DNA from: Shimia sp. CNT1-13L.2
GTDB lineage: Bacteria > Pseudomonadota > Alphaproteobacteria > Rhodobacterales > Rhodobacteraceae
DNA length: 64,000 nt
Assembly: GCF_024331145.1 (NCBI RefSeq)
Contig: NZ_JANDJO010000005.1
Span: 110,709-174,708, forward strand
Direction of reading: 5' to 3'
Shown: positions 1 through 8,510 of the stretch, piece after piece
Layout of the letters: each line of letters begins with the position of its first letter
How positions within the stretch are numbered: position 1 is the stretch's first letter
Position numbers and translations under genes: made by a program
Notes under the pieces: model-generated
What the model saw: only the letters and a program-made list of their open reading frames with translations
Database searches by the model: none
Told to the model about the DNA's origin: nothing

Positions 1-137
1 AGACCTTCGCAACCCTGGCAGCAGCCGTCGTTGCATGGAACGACGATCGCGTCACCCGCAACGCACTCAACGGTCTGACCGAACGCGAACTCGAAGACAT
101 CGGTCTGTCGCGCTTCGACGTCGACAACATCCGCTGA
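1..137 (+). CDS. DUF1127 family small protein (3' part only)
   Basis: The gene begins before the window. The visible 44 codons, read from base 3, end in NALNGLTERELEDIGLSRFD, followed by VDNIR and TGA at 135-137. The pattern L-x-x-L-[ST]-x-R-E-L-x-D-I-G-[LI]-x-R is the hallmark of the DUF1127 (YjiS-like) family, small basic proteins common in Alphaproteobacteria. Some relatives have been linked to RNA turnover and to phosphate or carbon metabolism, but the role of this one cannot be inferred. A clear intrinsic terminator follows 49 bases after the stop. The start codon and N-terminus are not visible. Confidence 0.8.
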   Translation, partial: TFATLAAAVVAWNDDRVTRNALNGLTERELEDIGLSRFDVDNIR

Positions 138-185
138 CGGGAAACGAAACACGTTTTCATCCGTTTTCAGATCTTCGGATCAAAG

Positions 186-215
186 AAACCGCAGTCACAC
201 CACTGCGGTTTTCTT
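186..215 (+). terminator. Intrinsic terminator after the DUF1127 gene
   Basis: Perfect 10-bp inverted repeat AAACCGCAGT (186-195) / ACTGCGGTTT (202-211) with a 6-base loop, followed by TCTTTTT. It lies between the DUF1127 stop and the start of the next gene. The A-rich left side could also give weak termination on the minus strand. Confidence 0.85.
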
Positions 216-297
216 TTTGCGCAGCCATGTCGCATTCATCGGCTGCAATGGTTGCCGAACTTGCTAGACTGGAATCGAAACCCAGCGCAGGCACGGC

Positions 298-1311
298 ATG
301 GCATCGCTTCCCGACCATATTCGCATCAGGCTCATCCTGACCCCGAATTTCAATCTGGCCGCCACGATGAATTTCATCGATCCCTTTCGCGCTGCCAATT
401 ACCTTGAAGGTCGCGGGTTGTTTCAGTGGGAGTTCGCTTCGGAACATGGCGGCCCCTGTACGGCAAGCAACGGCGCAAGTCTCGAAACTCAGGCCCTAGC
501 CGAATTGCCCGCAAACGGCACCGACTTCCTGATCGTCTCATCAAGCTGGACGCCCGACGAACACGGAACTCCGGCCATCCTCTCTGCCCTTCGGACGGCA
601 TCCCGCCAGTCGATCACCCTCGGCGCCATCGACACCGGTGCCTTTGTTCTGGCCAAGGCCGGTCTTCTCAACGGACGCCAGGCCACCGTCCACTACGAGC
701 ACATGGATGCTTTCCAAGAGCTCTATCCCGATGTCGAACTCAGCGAAAATCTGACCGTTTTTGACGGCCCCCGCATCACTTGCTGCGGCGGGGTCGCCTC
801 TGTCGATTTCGGGCTTCAGATCCTGCAAAGCACCTACGGAAGCGATATCGCCAATGCCGCCGCCCGCTATATATTCCACCCTGAATTCCGCGGTCATGGC
901 GCTCCTCAGAACCCCAGCGGAAACGAACCGATGGGGGCGACCGTGCCCGACGTTGTCCGCCACGCCATCAAGCTGATGGAAACCAACCTCGAAGAACCGC
1001 TCAGCATCCCCGACGTCGCCGAACAGGCGGGAATTTCCCAGCGCCAACTCAACCGGCTTTTCTCGCAATACCTGCGCAAAACACCCGCGATGTACTACCG
1101 CGACATCCGCCTTGATCGCGCCCGCGGCCTGGTGACCCAGACGACGCTTTCAATGGCCCAGATTGCGATTGCCAGCGGCTTTTCCAGTCAGATCCATTTT
1201 AGCCGCGCCTACCGCGATCGTTTCGGGATGCCGCCTATTCAGGATCGCAGCGAAGGTCGTATTCCCTTCGAATTCCGAGCGTGGCCAATGCATCGAAAAG
1301 TCAAATCCTGA
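298..1311 (+). CDS. GlxA-type transcriptional regulator (GATase1/DJ-1-like domain plus AraC HTH)
   Basis: 337 aa. The N-terminal ~190 residues form a class I glutamine amidotransferase-like (DJ-1/PfpI) sensor domain. The C-terminal ~100 residues are an AraC/XylS double helix-turn-helix, seen in ISQRQLNRLFSQYL and the second-helix region IAIASGFSSQIHFSRAYRDRFG. This architecture is that of GbdR, CdhR, SouR and ArgR, regulators of glycine betaine, carnitine, sarcosine and arginine catabolism in Pseudomonas. The same-strand catabolic operon starting 116 bases downstream (Rieske oxygenase, choline-sulfatase-like enzyme, carnitine-dehydrogenase-like enzyme) fits a quaternary-amine ligand. The regulator role is from family and position; the ligand is inferred. 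No strong Shine-Dalgarno precedes ATG 298, so the exact start is less certain. Confidence 0.85.
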   Translation: MASLPDHIRIRLILTPNFNLAATMNFIDPFRAANYLEGRGLFQWEFASEHGGPCTASNGASLETQALAELPANGTDFLIVSSSWTPDEHGTPAILSALRTASRQSITLGAIDTGAFVLAKAGLLNGRQATVHYEHMDAFQELYPDVELSENLTVFDGPRITCCGGVASVDFGLQILQSTYGSDIANAAARYIFHPEFRGHGAPQNPSGNEPMGATVPDVVRHAIKLMETNLEEPLSIPDVAEQAGISQRQLNRLFSQYLRKTPAMYYRDIRLDRARGLVTQTTLSMAQIAIASGFSSQIHFSRAYRDRFGMPPIQDRSEGRIPFEFRAWPMHRKVKS

Positions 1312-1427
1312 GATAGCGTCCAAAATTGATAAAGTTCTGGCGAAAAAAGTTTCCCAACTGCGCTAAGCTGACGCAATGCTGAGATCAAGGCCGATGCGCC
1401 ACCGAGTTTCAGAACATGAGGTCAGCC

Positions 1428-2567
1428 ATGACGGAACGACCGTCCAAGCAACAATTCGATGCCATTGCCGGGGGCTATCACGAAAACGCCTCCGCCTCGC
1501 TCGCTCTCAAGGCCGAAGCCTACACCGATCCCGCCTGGCATCAGGTCGACCTGCAAGAGATCATCGCCAAGACCTGGCAATGGGTCTGCCACGTCGAGAA
1601 ACTGCGTGATGCGGGCAGCTATGTGACCATCGAGATCGCGGGCCAGCCCATTGCCATCGTACGTGACCGCGAAGGCGCATTGCGAGCATTCTACAATGTC
1701 TGCAAGCACCGTGCGCACGAACTTCTTTCCGGCGAAGGCAACATCACGCGCATCATGTGCCCCTACCACGCCTGGGTCTACAAGCTGGATGGTCAGTTGG
1801 TTCGTGCGCCCCACACCGAAACCCTGGAGAATTTCCAACCCAAAGACATCTGCCTGGACGAGGTTCAGGTCGAAGAGTTCTGTGGCTTTGTCTATGTCAA
1901 CCTCGACCGCAGCGCCCCGCCATTGCGTGACCTGTCCGGCGACCTCGAAACCGAAATTCGCCACTGGGCGCCGGACATCGAAGAGCTCACCTTTGCGCAT
2001 CGCCTCACCTATGACATCAAGTCCAATTGGAAAAACGTCGTCGACAACTTCCTCGAGTGCTACCACTGCCCAACCGCGCACAAGGATTTCTGCACCCTTG
2101 TCGACATGGACACCTACAAGGTGACAACCCACGGCATCTACTCAAGCCACATGGCAGACGCGGGACAAAGCGCCAACAGCGCCTATGATGTCTCCAACGC
2201 CACCGTGAAAACCCATGCGGTCTGGTGGCTTTGGCCCAATACCTGCATCATGCGCTATCCCGGCCGGTCCTCGATGATCATCCTCAACATCATACCGGCA
2301 GGCCCCGACCGGACACTGGAAACCTATGATTTCTTCCTCGAGGAGAAAACACCGAACGAAGCCGAGATCGAAAGCATCCGCTACCTCGACGAAGTGCTTC
2401 AGGTCGAAGACATCGCCATCTGCGAAAGCGTCCAGAAAGGTATGATGACCCCTGCCTTCACGCAGGGGCGCATCGTAAATGATCCCGACGGCTCGGGCAT
2501 GTCCGAACACGCGGTGCATCACTTCCATGGCCTAGTTCTTGACGCCTACAAACGGGCCGCCGGATGA
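1428..2567 (+). CDS. Rieske non-haem iron oxygenase, alpha subunit (quaternary-ammonium type)
   Basis: 379 aa from ATG 1428, chosen because GAGGT lies 5 bases upstream; an in-frame ATG at 1416 would place that site inside the gene. The Rieske [2Fe-2S] ligands are C92-x-H94 and C111-x2-H114, with the usual 16-residue spacing. The mononuclear iron site is NFLECYHCPTAH (H213, H218). The residue three before H213, which bridges the two metal centres, is Glu210 rather than the Asp of aromatic-ring dioxygenases. Glu here is typical of the CntA/GbcA/stachydrine-demethylase group acting on carnitine, betaine or proline betaine. First gene of the operon. No reductase partner is encoded nearby, so electrons must come from a protein encoded elsewhere. 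Oxygenolytic demethylation or C-N cleavage of a quaternary amine is the best inference. Confidence 0.85.
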   Translation: MTERPSKQQFDAIAGGYHENASASLALKAEAYTDPAWHQVDLQEIIAKTWQWVCHVEKLRDAGSYVTIEIAGQPIAIVRDREGALRAFYNVCKHRAHELLSGEGNITRIMCPYHAWVYKLDGQLVRAPHTETLENFQPKDICLDEVQVEEFCGFVYVNLDRSAPPLRDLSGDLETEIRHWAPDIEELTFAHRLTYDIKSNWKNVVDNFLECYHCPTAHKDFCTLVDMDTYKVTTHGIYSSHMADAGQSANSAYDVSNATVKTHAVWWLWPNTCIMRYPGRSSMIILNIIPAGPDRTLETYDFFLEEKTPNEAEIESIRYLDEVLQVEDIAICESVQKGMMTPAFTQGRIVNDPDGSGMSEHAVHHFHGLVLDAYKRAAG

Positions 2568-2651
2568 TATCACCCTGCCCAAAGCCGATGTGTTTCGAAC
2601 CGCCCCCAAGGGCGGCCCATGGAACGCATTGGCTGAACAGGGAGGAAACAC

Positions 2652-4187
2652 ATGGCCAGAAGCCCCAATATCCTAGTCATCATGGCAGACCAGCTGGCAC
2701 CGCACTTCTGTGGTGCCTACGGACATAAGGTTGCCAAGACCCCACACATCGATGCGCTTGCCAATCGCGGAATGCGGTTTGACGCGGCCTACTGCAACTC
2801 GCCGCTCTGCGCACCATCGCGGTTTTCCTTCATGTCCGGACAGCACATCAGCCGCATCGCCGCCTATGATAACGCATCAGAATTCCGCGCCACTGTCCCG
2901 ACCTTTGCCCACTACCTGAAATCCCTCGGATATCGCACCTGCCTTTCGGGCAAGATGCATTTTGTCGGCCCGGATCAGAAACACGGGTTCGAAGACCGGG
3001 TCACCACCGACATTTACCCCGCCGATTTCGCCTGGACCCCGGATTGGGAAGCCCACGACGAACGCATCGACAAGTGGTATCACAACATGCAGACGGTCAA
3101 GGAAAGCGGCGAAGCCATTGCCACCTTCCAGACCGACTATGACGACGAAGTCGAATTCGCCGCCCGCCGCTGGCTGATCGACCGCGGGCGCGACCGCACC
3201 GCCGGAAACAACGCCCCCTTCTGCATGGTGGCCAGCTTCATCCATCCCCATGACCCCTATGTCGCCAAGCCCGAATGGTGGAACCTCTATTCCGACGATG
3301 AAATCGACATGCCGGACTTCACCCTCGCGCCAGAAGAGCAGGATCCCTTCTCGCGCCGGGTCATGGATGGCATCGAGGCCAGCTACGTTCCCCTGACCGA
3401 AGAAGAAATCCGCCGCGCCCGCCGCGCCTATCTCGCCAACGTGAGCTATTTCGACAGCAAGGTCGGTGCGATGGTCAAGGCGTTGGAGGACATCGGCGAA
3501 CTGGACAACACCGTCGTCATCGTCACCGCCGATCATGGCGACATGCTGGGCGAACGTGGCCTGTGGTACAAGATGAACTTCTTCGAAAACTCTGCCCGCG
3601 TCCCCCTCATCATGGCTGGCCCCGGGATTGCCAGCGGCACTGCCTCCAACGCCTGTTCGCTTGTCGATCTGCTTCCGACGTTCCTCGACATCGCGGGCAA
3701 TGACGGTGCGATCATCGGCGAACCCATCGACGGCCGCTCCCTGATGCCGCTGGCCCGTGGCGAAGACGATCCCGTTGATGAGGCCATCGGCGAATACTGC
3801 GCCGAGATGACCCCCTATCCCGTGTTCATGATCCGGCGCGGCGCGCTAAAATACATCCATTGCGATCCTGACCCTCCGCAATTGTACGATCTCGCCATCG
3901 ACCCGCTGGAAACCACAAACCGCGCCTCTGACCCCTCCTACGAGACGGCATCAGAGGCCTTCGCCGCCGAAGTCACCAACCGCTGGGACAGCGAGAAACT
4001 GCGCTCTGACATCATCGCCACCCAGAAATCCCGCCGCGCGCTGCACGCCGCGATGGAAGCAGGGGCAGGTGAACACTGGGATTACAACCCGCCGTCTGAC
4101 GCCAGCCATCAATACGTGCGCAACCACATGGACTGGACCGTGGCCGCAGAACACTACCGACTGAACAGGAAAGACACCGCAACATGA
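2652..4187 (+). CDS. betC: Choline-sulfatase-like type I sulfatase
   Basis: 511 aa with a strong Shine-Dalgarno (GGGAGGAAAC) before ATG 2652. Metal-site start NILVIMADQ; formylglycine motif C53-A-P-S-R within NSPLCAPSRFSFMSG; conserved blocks FAHYLKSLGYRTCLSGKMHF and TTDIYPADFAWTPDW. The tail, with WDYNPPSDASHQYVRNHMD, matches the C-terminal extension specific to choline-sulfatases. Family members hydrolyse choline-O-sulfate to choline and sulfate in the cytoplasm; no signal peptide is seen. The usual partners betA (choline oxidase-dehydrogenase) and a choline-sulfate transporter are absent here, so the substrate could be another sulfate ester. The stop codon overlaps the next start by 4 bases. 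Confidence 0.88.
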   Translation: MARSPNILVIMADQLAPHFCGAYGHKVAKTPHIDALANRGMRFDAAYCNSPLCAPSRFSFMSGQHISRIAAYDNASEFRATVPTFAHYLKSLGYRTCLSGKMHFVGPDQKHGFEDRVTTDIYPADFAWTPDWEAHDERIDKWYHNMQTVKESGEAIATFQTDYDDEVEFAARRWLIDRGRDRTAGNNAPFCMVASFIHPHDPYVAKPEWWNLYSDDEIDMPDFTLAPEEQDPFSRRVMDGIEASYVPLTEEEIRRARRAYLANVSYFDSKVGAMVKALEDIGELDNTVVIVTADHGDMLGERGLWYKMNFFENSARVPLIMAGPGIASGTASNACSLVDLLPTFLDIAGNDGAIIGEPIDGRSLMPLARGEDDPVDEAIGEYCAEMTPYPVFMIRRGALKYIHCDPDPPQLYDLAIDPLETTNRASDPSYETASEAFAAEVTNRWDSEKLRSDIIATQKSRRALHAAMEAGAGEHWDYNPPSDASHQYVRNHMDWTVAAEHYRLNRKDTAT

Positions 4188-4978
4188 TGCTTGAAGGAAA
4201 AACCGCCCTTGTCACGGGTGGGCGTGGCGGAATCGGCCGCGCCATCGTCGCCCGCTTTCTGCGTGAAGGGGCCACTGTCTATGCCACAGACCTCTCGGAG
4301 ACCGGTTCACTGGACCAGCACGACGACGACGGCAGCCGCTTCATCCGAATGAACGTGGCTGACGAAGGCGATGTGCAGGCCGCCATGGCACAGGTGCAAG
4401 CCGAGGAAGGCAAACTCGACATCCTGGTCAACGCCGCCGGGATCGAGATCGAGAAGACCATCGAAGAAACCTCGCTTGCGGAATGGAACCAGAGCTTTGC
4501 CGTGAACGTCACCGGCACTTTCCTCACCTCGAAATACGCCCTGCCGCTCCTGCGCGCCGCGGCCAAATCCGGCTCCAGTGCCAGCCTGATCAACTTTGGC
4601 TCCTATGATGGGTTCATCGCTGACCCCGGCCTCGCCGCCTATTGTGCCACCAAGGGCGCAGTGCACGCCCTGACCCGTGCCATGGCCTGCGATCATGGGC
4701 CCGAAGGCATCCGCGTCAACGCCATCTGCCCCGGCTATATCGACACGCCCATGTTGCAGAGTTTCTTCACCGGAGACGGCTCGGGCGCGGGCGGCAAATC
4801 CATCGACCAACTGCAACGGGCGGTGCGCGACGTGCACCCGATGCGCACCTACGGCACCCCCGACGACATCGCCAACCTCGTCAACTGGCTGGCCTCGGAT
4901 GAAGCCCGCTACGCCAGCGGTCAGCTTTGGGTGCTGGACGGTGGCCTGTCGGCGCAGGTCCAGCAAATGAAGCTCTGA
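4184..4978 (+). CDS. SDR-family NAD(P)-dependent oxidoreductase
   Basis: 264 aa classical short-chain dehydrogenase/reductase. Cofactor motif TGGRGGIG near the N-terminus; NAAG in place of the usual NNAG; active-site Tyr-x3-Lys in AYCATKGAVHALT; C-terminal ASGQLWVLDGG. ATG 4184 overlaps the sulfatase stop (ATGA), so the two are translationally coupled; a second ATG at 4187 is also possible. The family oxidises alcohols or reduces ketones. In this operon it probably oxidises a hydroxyl exposed by the sulfatase or formed by another enzyme of the route, which is inference. Subfamily resembles glucose 1-dehydrogenase/3-oxoacyl reductase-like SDRs, too broad for a substrate call. Confidence 0.85.
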   Translation: MMLEGKTALVTGGRGGIGRAIVARFLREGATVYATDLSETGSLDQHDDDGSRFIRMNVADEGDVQAAMAQVQAEEGKLDILVNAAGIEIEKTIEETSLAEWNQSFAVNVTGTFLTSKYALPLLRAAAKSGSSASLINFGSYDGFIADPGLAAYCATKGAVHALTRAMACDHGPEGIRVNAICPGYIDTPMLQSFFTGDGSGAGGKSIDQLQRAVRDVHPMRTYGTPDDIANLVNWLASDEARYASGQLWVLDGGLSAQVQQMKL

Positions 4979-4992
4979 ACTAGGAGGCGGTC

Positions 4993-5403
4993 ATGAAATT
5001 CATTAAATCCGGTCAGGCCCCACGAGACCCCGCCACAGGTGACCTCTATGTGATGGGCGACATCGGAGCAGCCTTGCTCGCTGGCGCACCCGACACCGGC
5101 CAGCTCGACATCTACATGGTTGATTTCGCAGCCGGAGCCCGCAACCGCGTTCACGTCCACAAGAACGATCAGGTTCTGATCGGCGCTTCGGGGCGGGGCA
5201 TCGTGGCAGACGCCACCGGCGAACGCGTCATGGAACCCGGCGATGTCGCGGTGATCCCTGCCGGTCATCCGCATTGGCACGGCGCAACCGCCGACAGCGC
5301 CTTTTCCCACATCGCCATTTCCACCCCCGGCGACGAGATCACCATCGTGGATGGCGACGATCGCGGTGCTTGGGGGGCTTTGCCCGAAGGGTCCGACACA
5401 TGA
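4993..5403 (+). CDS. Cupin-domain protein
   Basis: 136 aa, ATG 4993 preceded by AGGAGG. Single small cupin: first motif RVHVHKNDQVLIGASGRG gives two metal-ligand histidines, second motif PGDVAVIPAGHPHWHG gives the third. Size and fold fit cupin-2 proteins that act as isomerases, lyases or metal-dependent helpers. It lies between an SDR and the BKACE gene and its stop overlaps the BKACE start by 4 bases, so it very likely acts in the same pathway. The reaction is unknown. Confidence 0.75.
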   Translation: MKFIKSGQAPRDPATGDLYVMGDIGAALLAGAPDTGQLDIYMVDFAAGARNRVHVHKNDQVLIGASGRGIVADATGERVMEPGDVAVIPAGHPHWHGATADSAFSHIAISTPGDEITIVDGDDRGAWGALPEGSDT

Positions 5404-6329
5404 GCAAACCCGTCATCATCACCTGCGCCCCCACCGGCGGCATTCACACCCCCACGATGTCCGAACACCTGCCGATCACACCAACTGAGATCGCAGAGGC
5501 CAGCATCGAAGCCGCCGAGGCAGGCGCGAGCATCATCCACCTGCACGCCCGCAACCCCGAGGATGGCCGCCCTGATCCGAACCCCGATCTTTTCATGGAG
5601 TTCCTGCCGCGCATCAAGCAGGCCTCGGACGCCGTTATCAACGTTTCGACAGGCGGCGGCCTTGGCATGAGCCGCGAGGAACGCCTACGCGCAGCCACCC
5701 GTGCCAGCCCCGAAATGGCCTCGATGAACATTGGGTCGATGAACTTCGGCATCTTCCCGATGAAGGACAAGTATTCGAACTGGAAACACGCCTGGGAACC
5801 CGAGTTCCTCGACATGACGCGCGATTTCATCTTCCGCAACACATTCGCCGACATCGAATACTGCATCAAGGAACTCGGTCAGGGGCACGGCACCCGTTTT
5901 GAATTCGAGTGCTACGATCTCGGTCACCTCTACAACCTCGCCTGGATTCGCGATCAGGGATGGATCGAAGGCCCGATCTTCGTTCAGATGGTCTTTGGCA
6001 TTCTCGGCGGCGTCGGGGCCGATCTCGATAACCTCATGCACATGCACACCATCGCCAACAAGCTGTTCGGCGATGACTACGAATGGTCCGTGCTGGCCGC
6101 CGGACGCCACCAGATGCCCTTCACCACCCAAAGCGCCCTGCTTGGTGGCAACGTCCGCGTCGGCCTCGAAGACAGCCTCTATATCGGCCCCGGGCAAAAG
6201 GCCGTCTCAAGCGCACAGCAGGTCCGCAAAATCCGCGAGATCATCGAAAACCTCGGCCTCACGGTCGCCACCCCCGACGAAGCCCGCCAGCGCCTCGATC
6301 TAAAGGGCGGCGATCAGGTCGCGTTCTGA
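5400..6329 (+). CDS. Beta-keto acid cleavage enzyme (BKACE, DUF849 family)
   Basis: 309 aa from ATG 5400, inside the cupin stop (ATGA); the frame stays open further upstream but there it only shadows the cupin gene. Zinc-binding H47-L-H49 in ASIIHLHARNPEDG, and the catalytic R253-x3-E257-D258 in RVGLEDSLY, match 3-keto-5-aminohexanoate cleavage enzyme (Kce). The family condenses a beta-keto acid with acetyl-CoA to give acetoacetate and a shorter acyl-CoA. It is about 30 residues longer than typical Kce, with an insertion in the middle. Dehydrocarnitine is a family substrate I recall from published work. With a carnitine-dehydrogenase-like gene in the same operon, cleavage of dehydrocarnitine or a similar keto acid is the best inference. 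Confidence 0.85.
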   Translation: MSKPVIITCAPTGGIHTPTMSEHLPITPTEIAEASIEAAEAGASIIHLHARNPEDGRPDPNPDLFMEFLPRIKQASDAVINVSTGGGLGMSREERLRAATRASPEMASMNIGSMNFGIFPMKDKYSNWKHAWEPEFLDMTRDFIFRNTFADIEYCIKELGQGHGTRFEFECYDLGHLYNLAWIRDQGWIEGPIFVQMVFGILGGVGADLDNLMHMHTIANKLFGDDYEWSVLAAGRHQMPFTTQSALLGGNVRVGLEDSLYIGPGQKAVSSAQQVRKIREIIENLGLTVATPDEARQRLDLKGGDQVAF

Positions 6330-6346
6330 AGCGAGGGAAGGAAACC

Positions 6347-7768
6347 ATGCAAACCAAGATGCTAATCAACGGCGAATGCGTCACAGGTGACGGCGAGGCC
6401 CTACCCGTGATCGACCCTGCGACCGGTGCCGAAATCGCCACTGTAAACGAGGCCAGCGCCGAGCAGGTCGAGGCCGCCGTGCGCAGTTCCGAGGACGCCT
6501 TCGAGACCTTCTCGCGCAGTACCCCGGCAGAGCGTGCCGCACTCCTTCTCGAAATCGCCGATTGCCTGGAAGCCAATCAGGACGAACTGGCGGAACTGGA
6601 AAGCCGCGATGTCGGCAAACCCTGGCCCTCAGCGCGAGACGACGAGATGCCGCTGACCATCGACACCTTCCGCTTTTTTGCCGGCGCTGCGCGCACCATG
6701 TCCGGTTCAGCGGCCGGGGAATATGTCGCCGGTCACACCAGCATGATCCGCCGTGACCCGGTCGGCCCCGTCGCTGCCATCGCGCCTTGGAACTATCCCC
6801 TCATGATGGCCGCATGGAAGCTCGCGGCCCCAATCGCCGCCGGTTGCACGGTGACGCTCAAACCTTCCGAGATCACCCCCCTTTCGACCCTGCGCGCCGC
6901 CGAACTTCTGAACGACATCCTGCCCAAGGGTGTGTTGAATGTGATCCATGGCCGTGGCCCCTCGATCGGCGACCAGCTGATCAACGCGCCGCAAATGGAA
7001 GCCATCACCGTGACCGGCTCTCCATCGACCGGCATGGCCGCCATGCGCGCCGCCAGCCAGCAGATCCGCCATGTTCACCTTGAACTCGGCGGCAAGGCCC
7101 CGGTCATCGTCTTTGACGACGCCGACATCGCCGCCGTGGCCGAGACAATCCGCTATGGCAGCTTCTTCAACGCCGGTCAGGACTGCGCCCAGCCCTGCCG
7201 CGTGATGGTGCAGGACGGGGTCTATGACAAGCTTGTCGCCGCCGTCGAAGCACAGGTGAAAGAAATCCGAATCGGCACCCAAAGGGCCGAGGGAACCGAG
7301 ATGGGGCCCGTGGTCTCCGCCGCTCAACGTGACCGCGTCGCTGCCTTCGTCGATCGCGCGTCGACCTCCTGCGAGGTCGTCATCGGAGGAAGCGCGGGCG
7401 ACGGCGACGGTTTCTTCTACCGCCCGACCGTTCTTGCCAATGTCGACAACAACGCCGAAGTCGCCCGCAACGAAATTTTCGGACCGGTTGTCACGCTGTC
7501 GCGTTTCTCCGAAGCCGAAGAGGCCCTCAAGATCGCCAACAACAGCAGCTACGGCCTCGCCTCCTCGGTCTGGACGGCCAATGTCGGGCGCGCGATGGAG
7601 ATGACCAGCCGCCTGCGCTATGGGTTCACCTGGGTCAACACCCACGGCGTCGGGACACCCGAAATGCCATGGGCCGCCATGAAAGGCTCTGGCACCGGTT
7701 GCGACATGAGCGTCTATGCCCTCGACGCCTATACCGCGATCCGTCACGTGATGGTGGCCCATGGATAA
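6347..7768 (+). CDS. NAD(P)-dependent aldehyde dehydrogenase (betaine/aminobutyraldehyde dehydrogenase-like)
   Basis: 473 aa from ATG 6347, preceded by GGGAAGGAAACC; the frame runs open upstream only by overlap with the BKACE gene. ALDH signatures: PWNYPLMMAAWKLA, TLKPSE cofactor loop, general-base glutamate in ELGGKAPVIVF, and nucleophile Cys in FFNAGQDCAQPCR. The GQDC form is common in gamma-aminobutyraldehyde and betaine-aldehyde dehydrogenases. It likely oxidises an amino- or trimethylammonio-aldehyde to the acid. Stop overlaps the following SDR start by 8 bases, so expression is coupled. Exact aldehyde is not determinable from sequence alone. Confidence 0.88.
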   Translation: MQTKMLINGECVTGDGEALPVIDPATGAEIATVNEASAEQVEAAVRSSEDAFETFSRSTPAERAALLLEIADCLEANQDELAELESRDVGKPWPSARDDEMPLTIDTFRFFAGAARTMSGSAAGEYVAGHTSMIRRDPVGPVAAIAPWNYPLMMAAWKLAAPIAAGCTVTLKPSEITPLSTLRAAELLNDILPKGVLNVIHGRGPSIGDQLINAPQMEAITVTGSPSTGMAAMRAASQQIRHVHLELGGKAPVIVFDDADIAAVAETIRYGSFFNAGQDCAQPCRVMVQDGVYDKLVAAVEAQVKEIRIGTQRAEGTEMGPVVSAAQRDRVAAFVDRASTSCEVVIGGSAGDGDGFFYRPTVLANVDNNAEVARNEIFGPVVTLSRFSEAEEALKIANNSSYGLASSVWTANVGRAMEMTSRLRYGFTWVNTHGVGTPEMPWAAMKGSGTGCDMSVYALDAYTAIRHVMVAHG

Positions 7769-8510
7769 GCCAACAGCAATCGTGACCGGCGGCAGCCGTG
7801 GCATCGGCCGCGCCATCGTCAACCGCCTACTCGCCGACGGCTACAACGTCGTCACCTGTGGTCGCGGCCCGCGCCCGGATGACCTTGATAACGCCGTTCA
7901 CTGGGTACAGGCCGACGTTTCCATGACCGGTGACGCCGCGTATCTGATCAAGGATGCCAATACCGTCTTTGGCAGGGTTTCCCTGCTTGTGAACAACGCG
8001 GGCGTTCAGGTCGAAAAGACCGTCGCCCAAAGCGATGATGACGACTGGGATCTGGTGATGAACGTCAATTGCAAAGGTGTCTTCAACATGTGTCGGGCTG
8101 CTCTCGTCGACATGTCGGACCATGGCGGCAACATCATCAACATCGGCTCCATTTCCGGCATGGTCTCCGATCCTTCCATGGCGCTTTACAACGCGTCCAA
8201 GGCCTTTGTGCATGGCCTGACCCGCTCCATTGCCGTGGATCATGGCCCCAAGGTGCGCTGCAATGCCATCCGCCCGGGCTGGATCATGACCGAAATGGCC
8301 GAAGACGGCTTTGCTCTCGCGAATGACCCGGCCAAGGCCATGTCCGATGCCCTCGCCCGCCATCCGGTTGGCCGCTTTGGCGAACCCGACGATATTGCCA
8401 ATATCGTCTCGTGGCTGGCGTCTGACCAATCCGCCTATCTCACGGGCGAATGTATCACCGTGGACGGCGGCATGACCGCCGCCTCCCCTCTCAATCCGGG
8501 ACTGTTCTGA
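7761..8510 (+). CDS. SDR-family oxidoreductase (second SDR of the operon)
   Basis: 249 aa, starting inside the end of the aldehyde dehydrogenase gene. Cofactor motif TGGSRGIG, NNAG, active-site Tyr-x3-Lys in LYNASKAFVHG, and C-terminal LTGECITVDGG. Related to, but clearly different from, the SDR at 4184-4978, so two separate oxidoreduction steps are likely. The stop shares a base with the start of the next gene (TGATG). Substrate unknown; a 3-oxoacyl reductase-like annotation would be generic. Confidence 0.85.
   Translation: MDKPTAIVTGGSRGIGRAIVNRLLADGYNVVTCGRGPRPDDLDNAVHWVQADVSMTGDAAYLIKDANTVFGRVSLLVNNAGVQVEKTVAQSDDDDWDLVMNVNCKGVFNMCRAALVDMSDHGGNIINIGSISGMVSDPSMALYNASKAFVHGLTRSIAVDHGPKVRCNAIRPGWIMTEMAEDGFALANDPAKAMSDALARHPVGRFGEPDDIANIVSWLASDQSAYLTGECITVDGGMTAASPLNPGLF

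Noticed and set aside
5274-5399. Upstream extension of the BKACE frame
   Set aside because: The extra codons overlap the cupin gene and do not resemble the family; ATG 5400 fits the family N-terminus.
6083-6346. Upstream extension of the aldehyde dehydrogenase frame
   Set aside because: Arg/Pro-rich out-of-frame translation of the BKACE gene; ATG 6347 has a good ribosome site.
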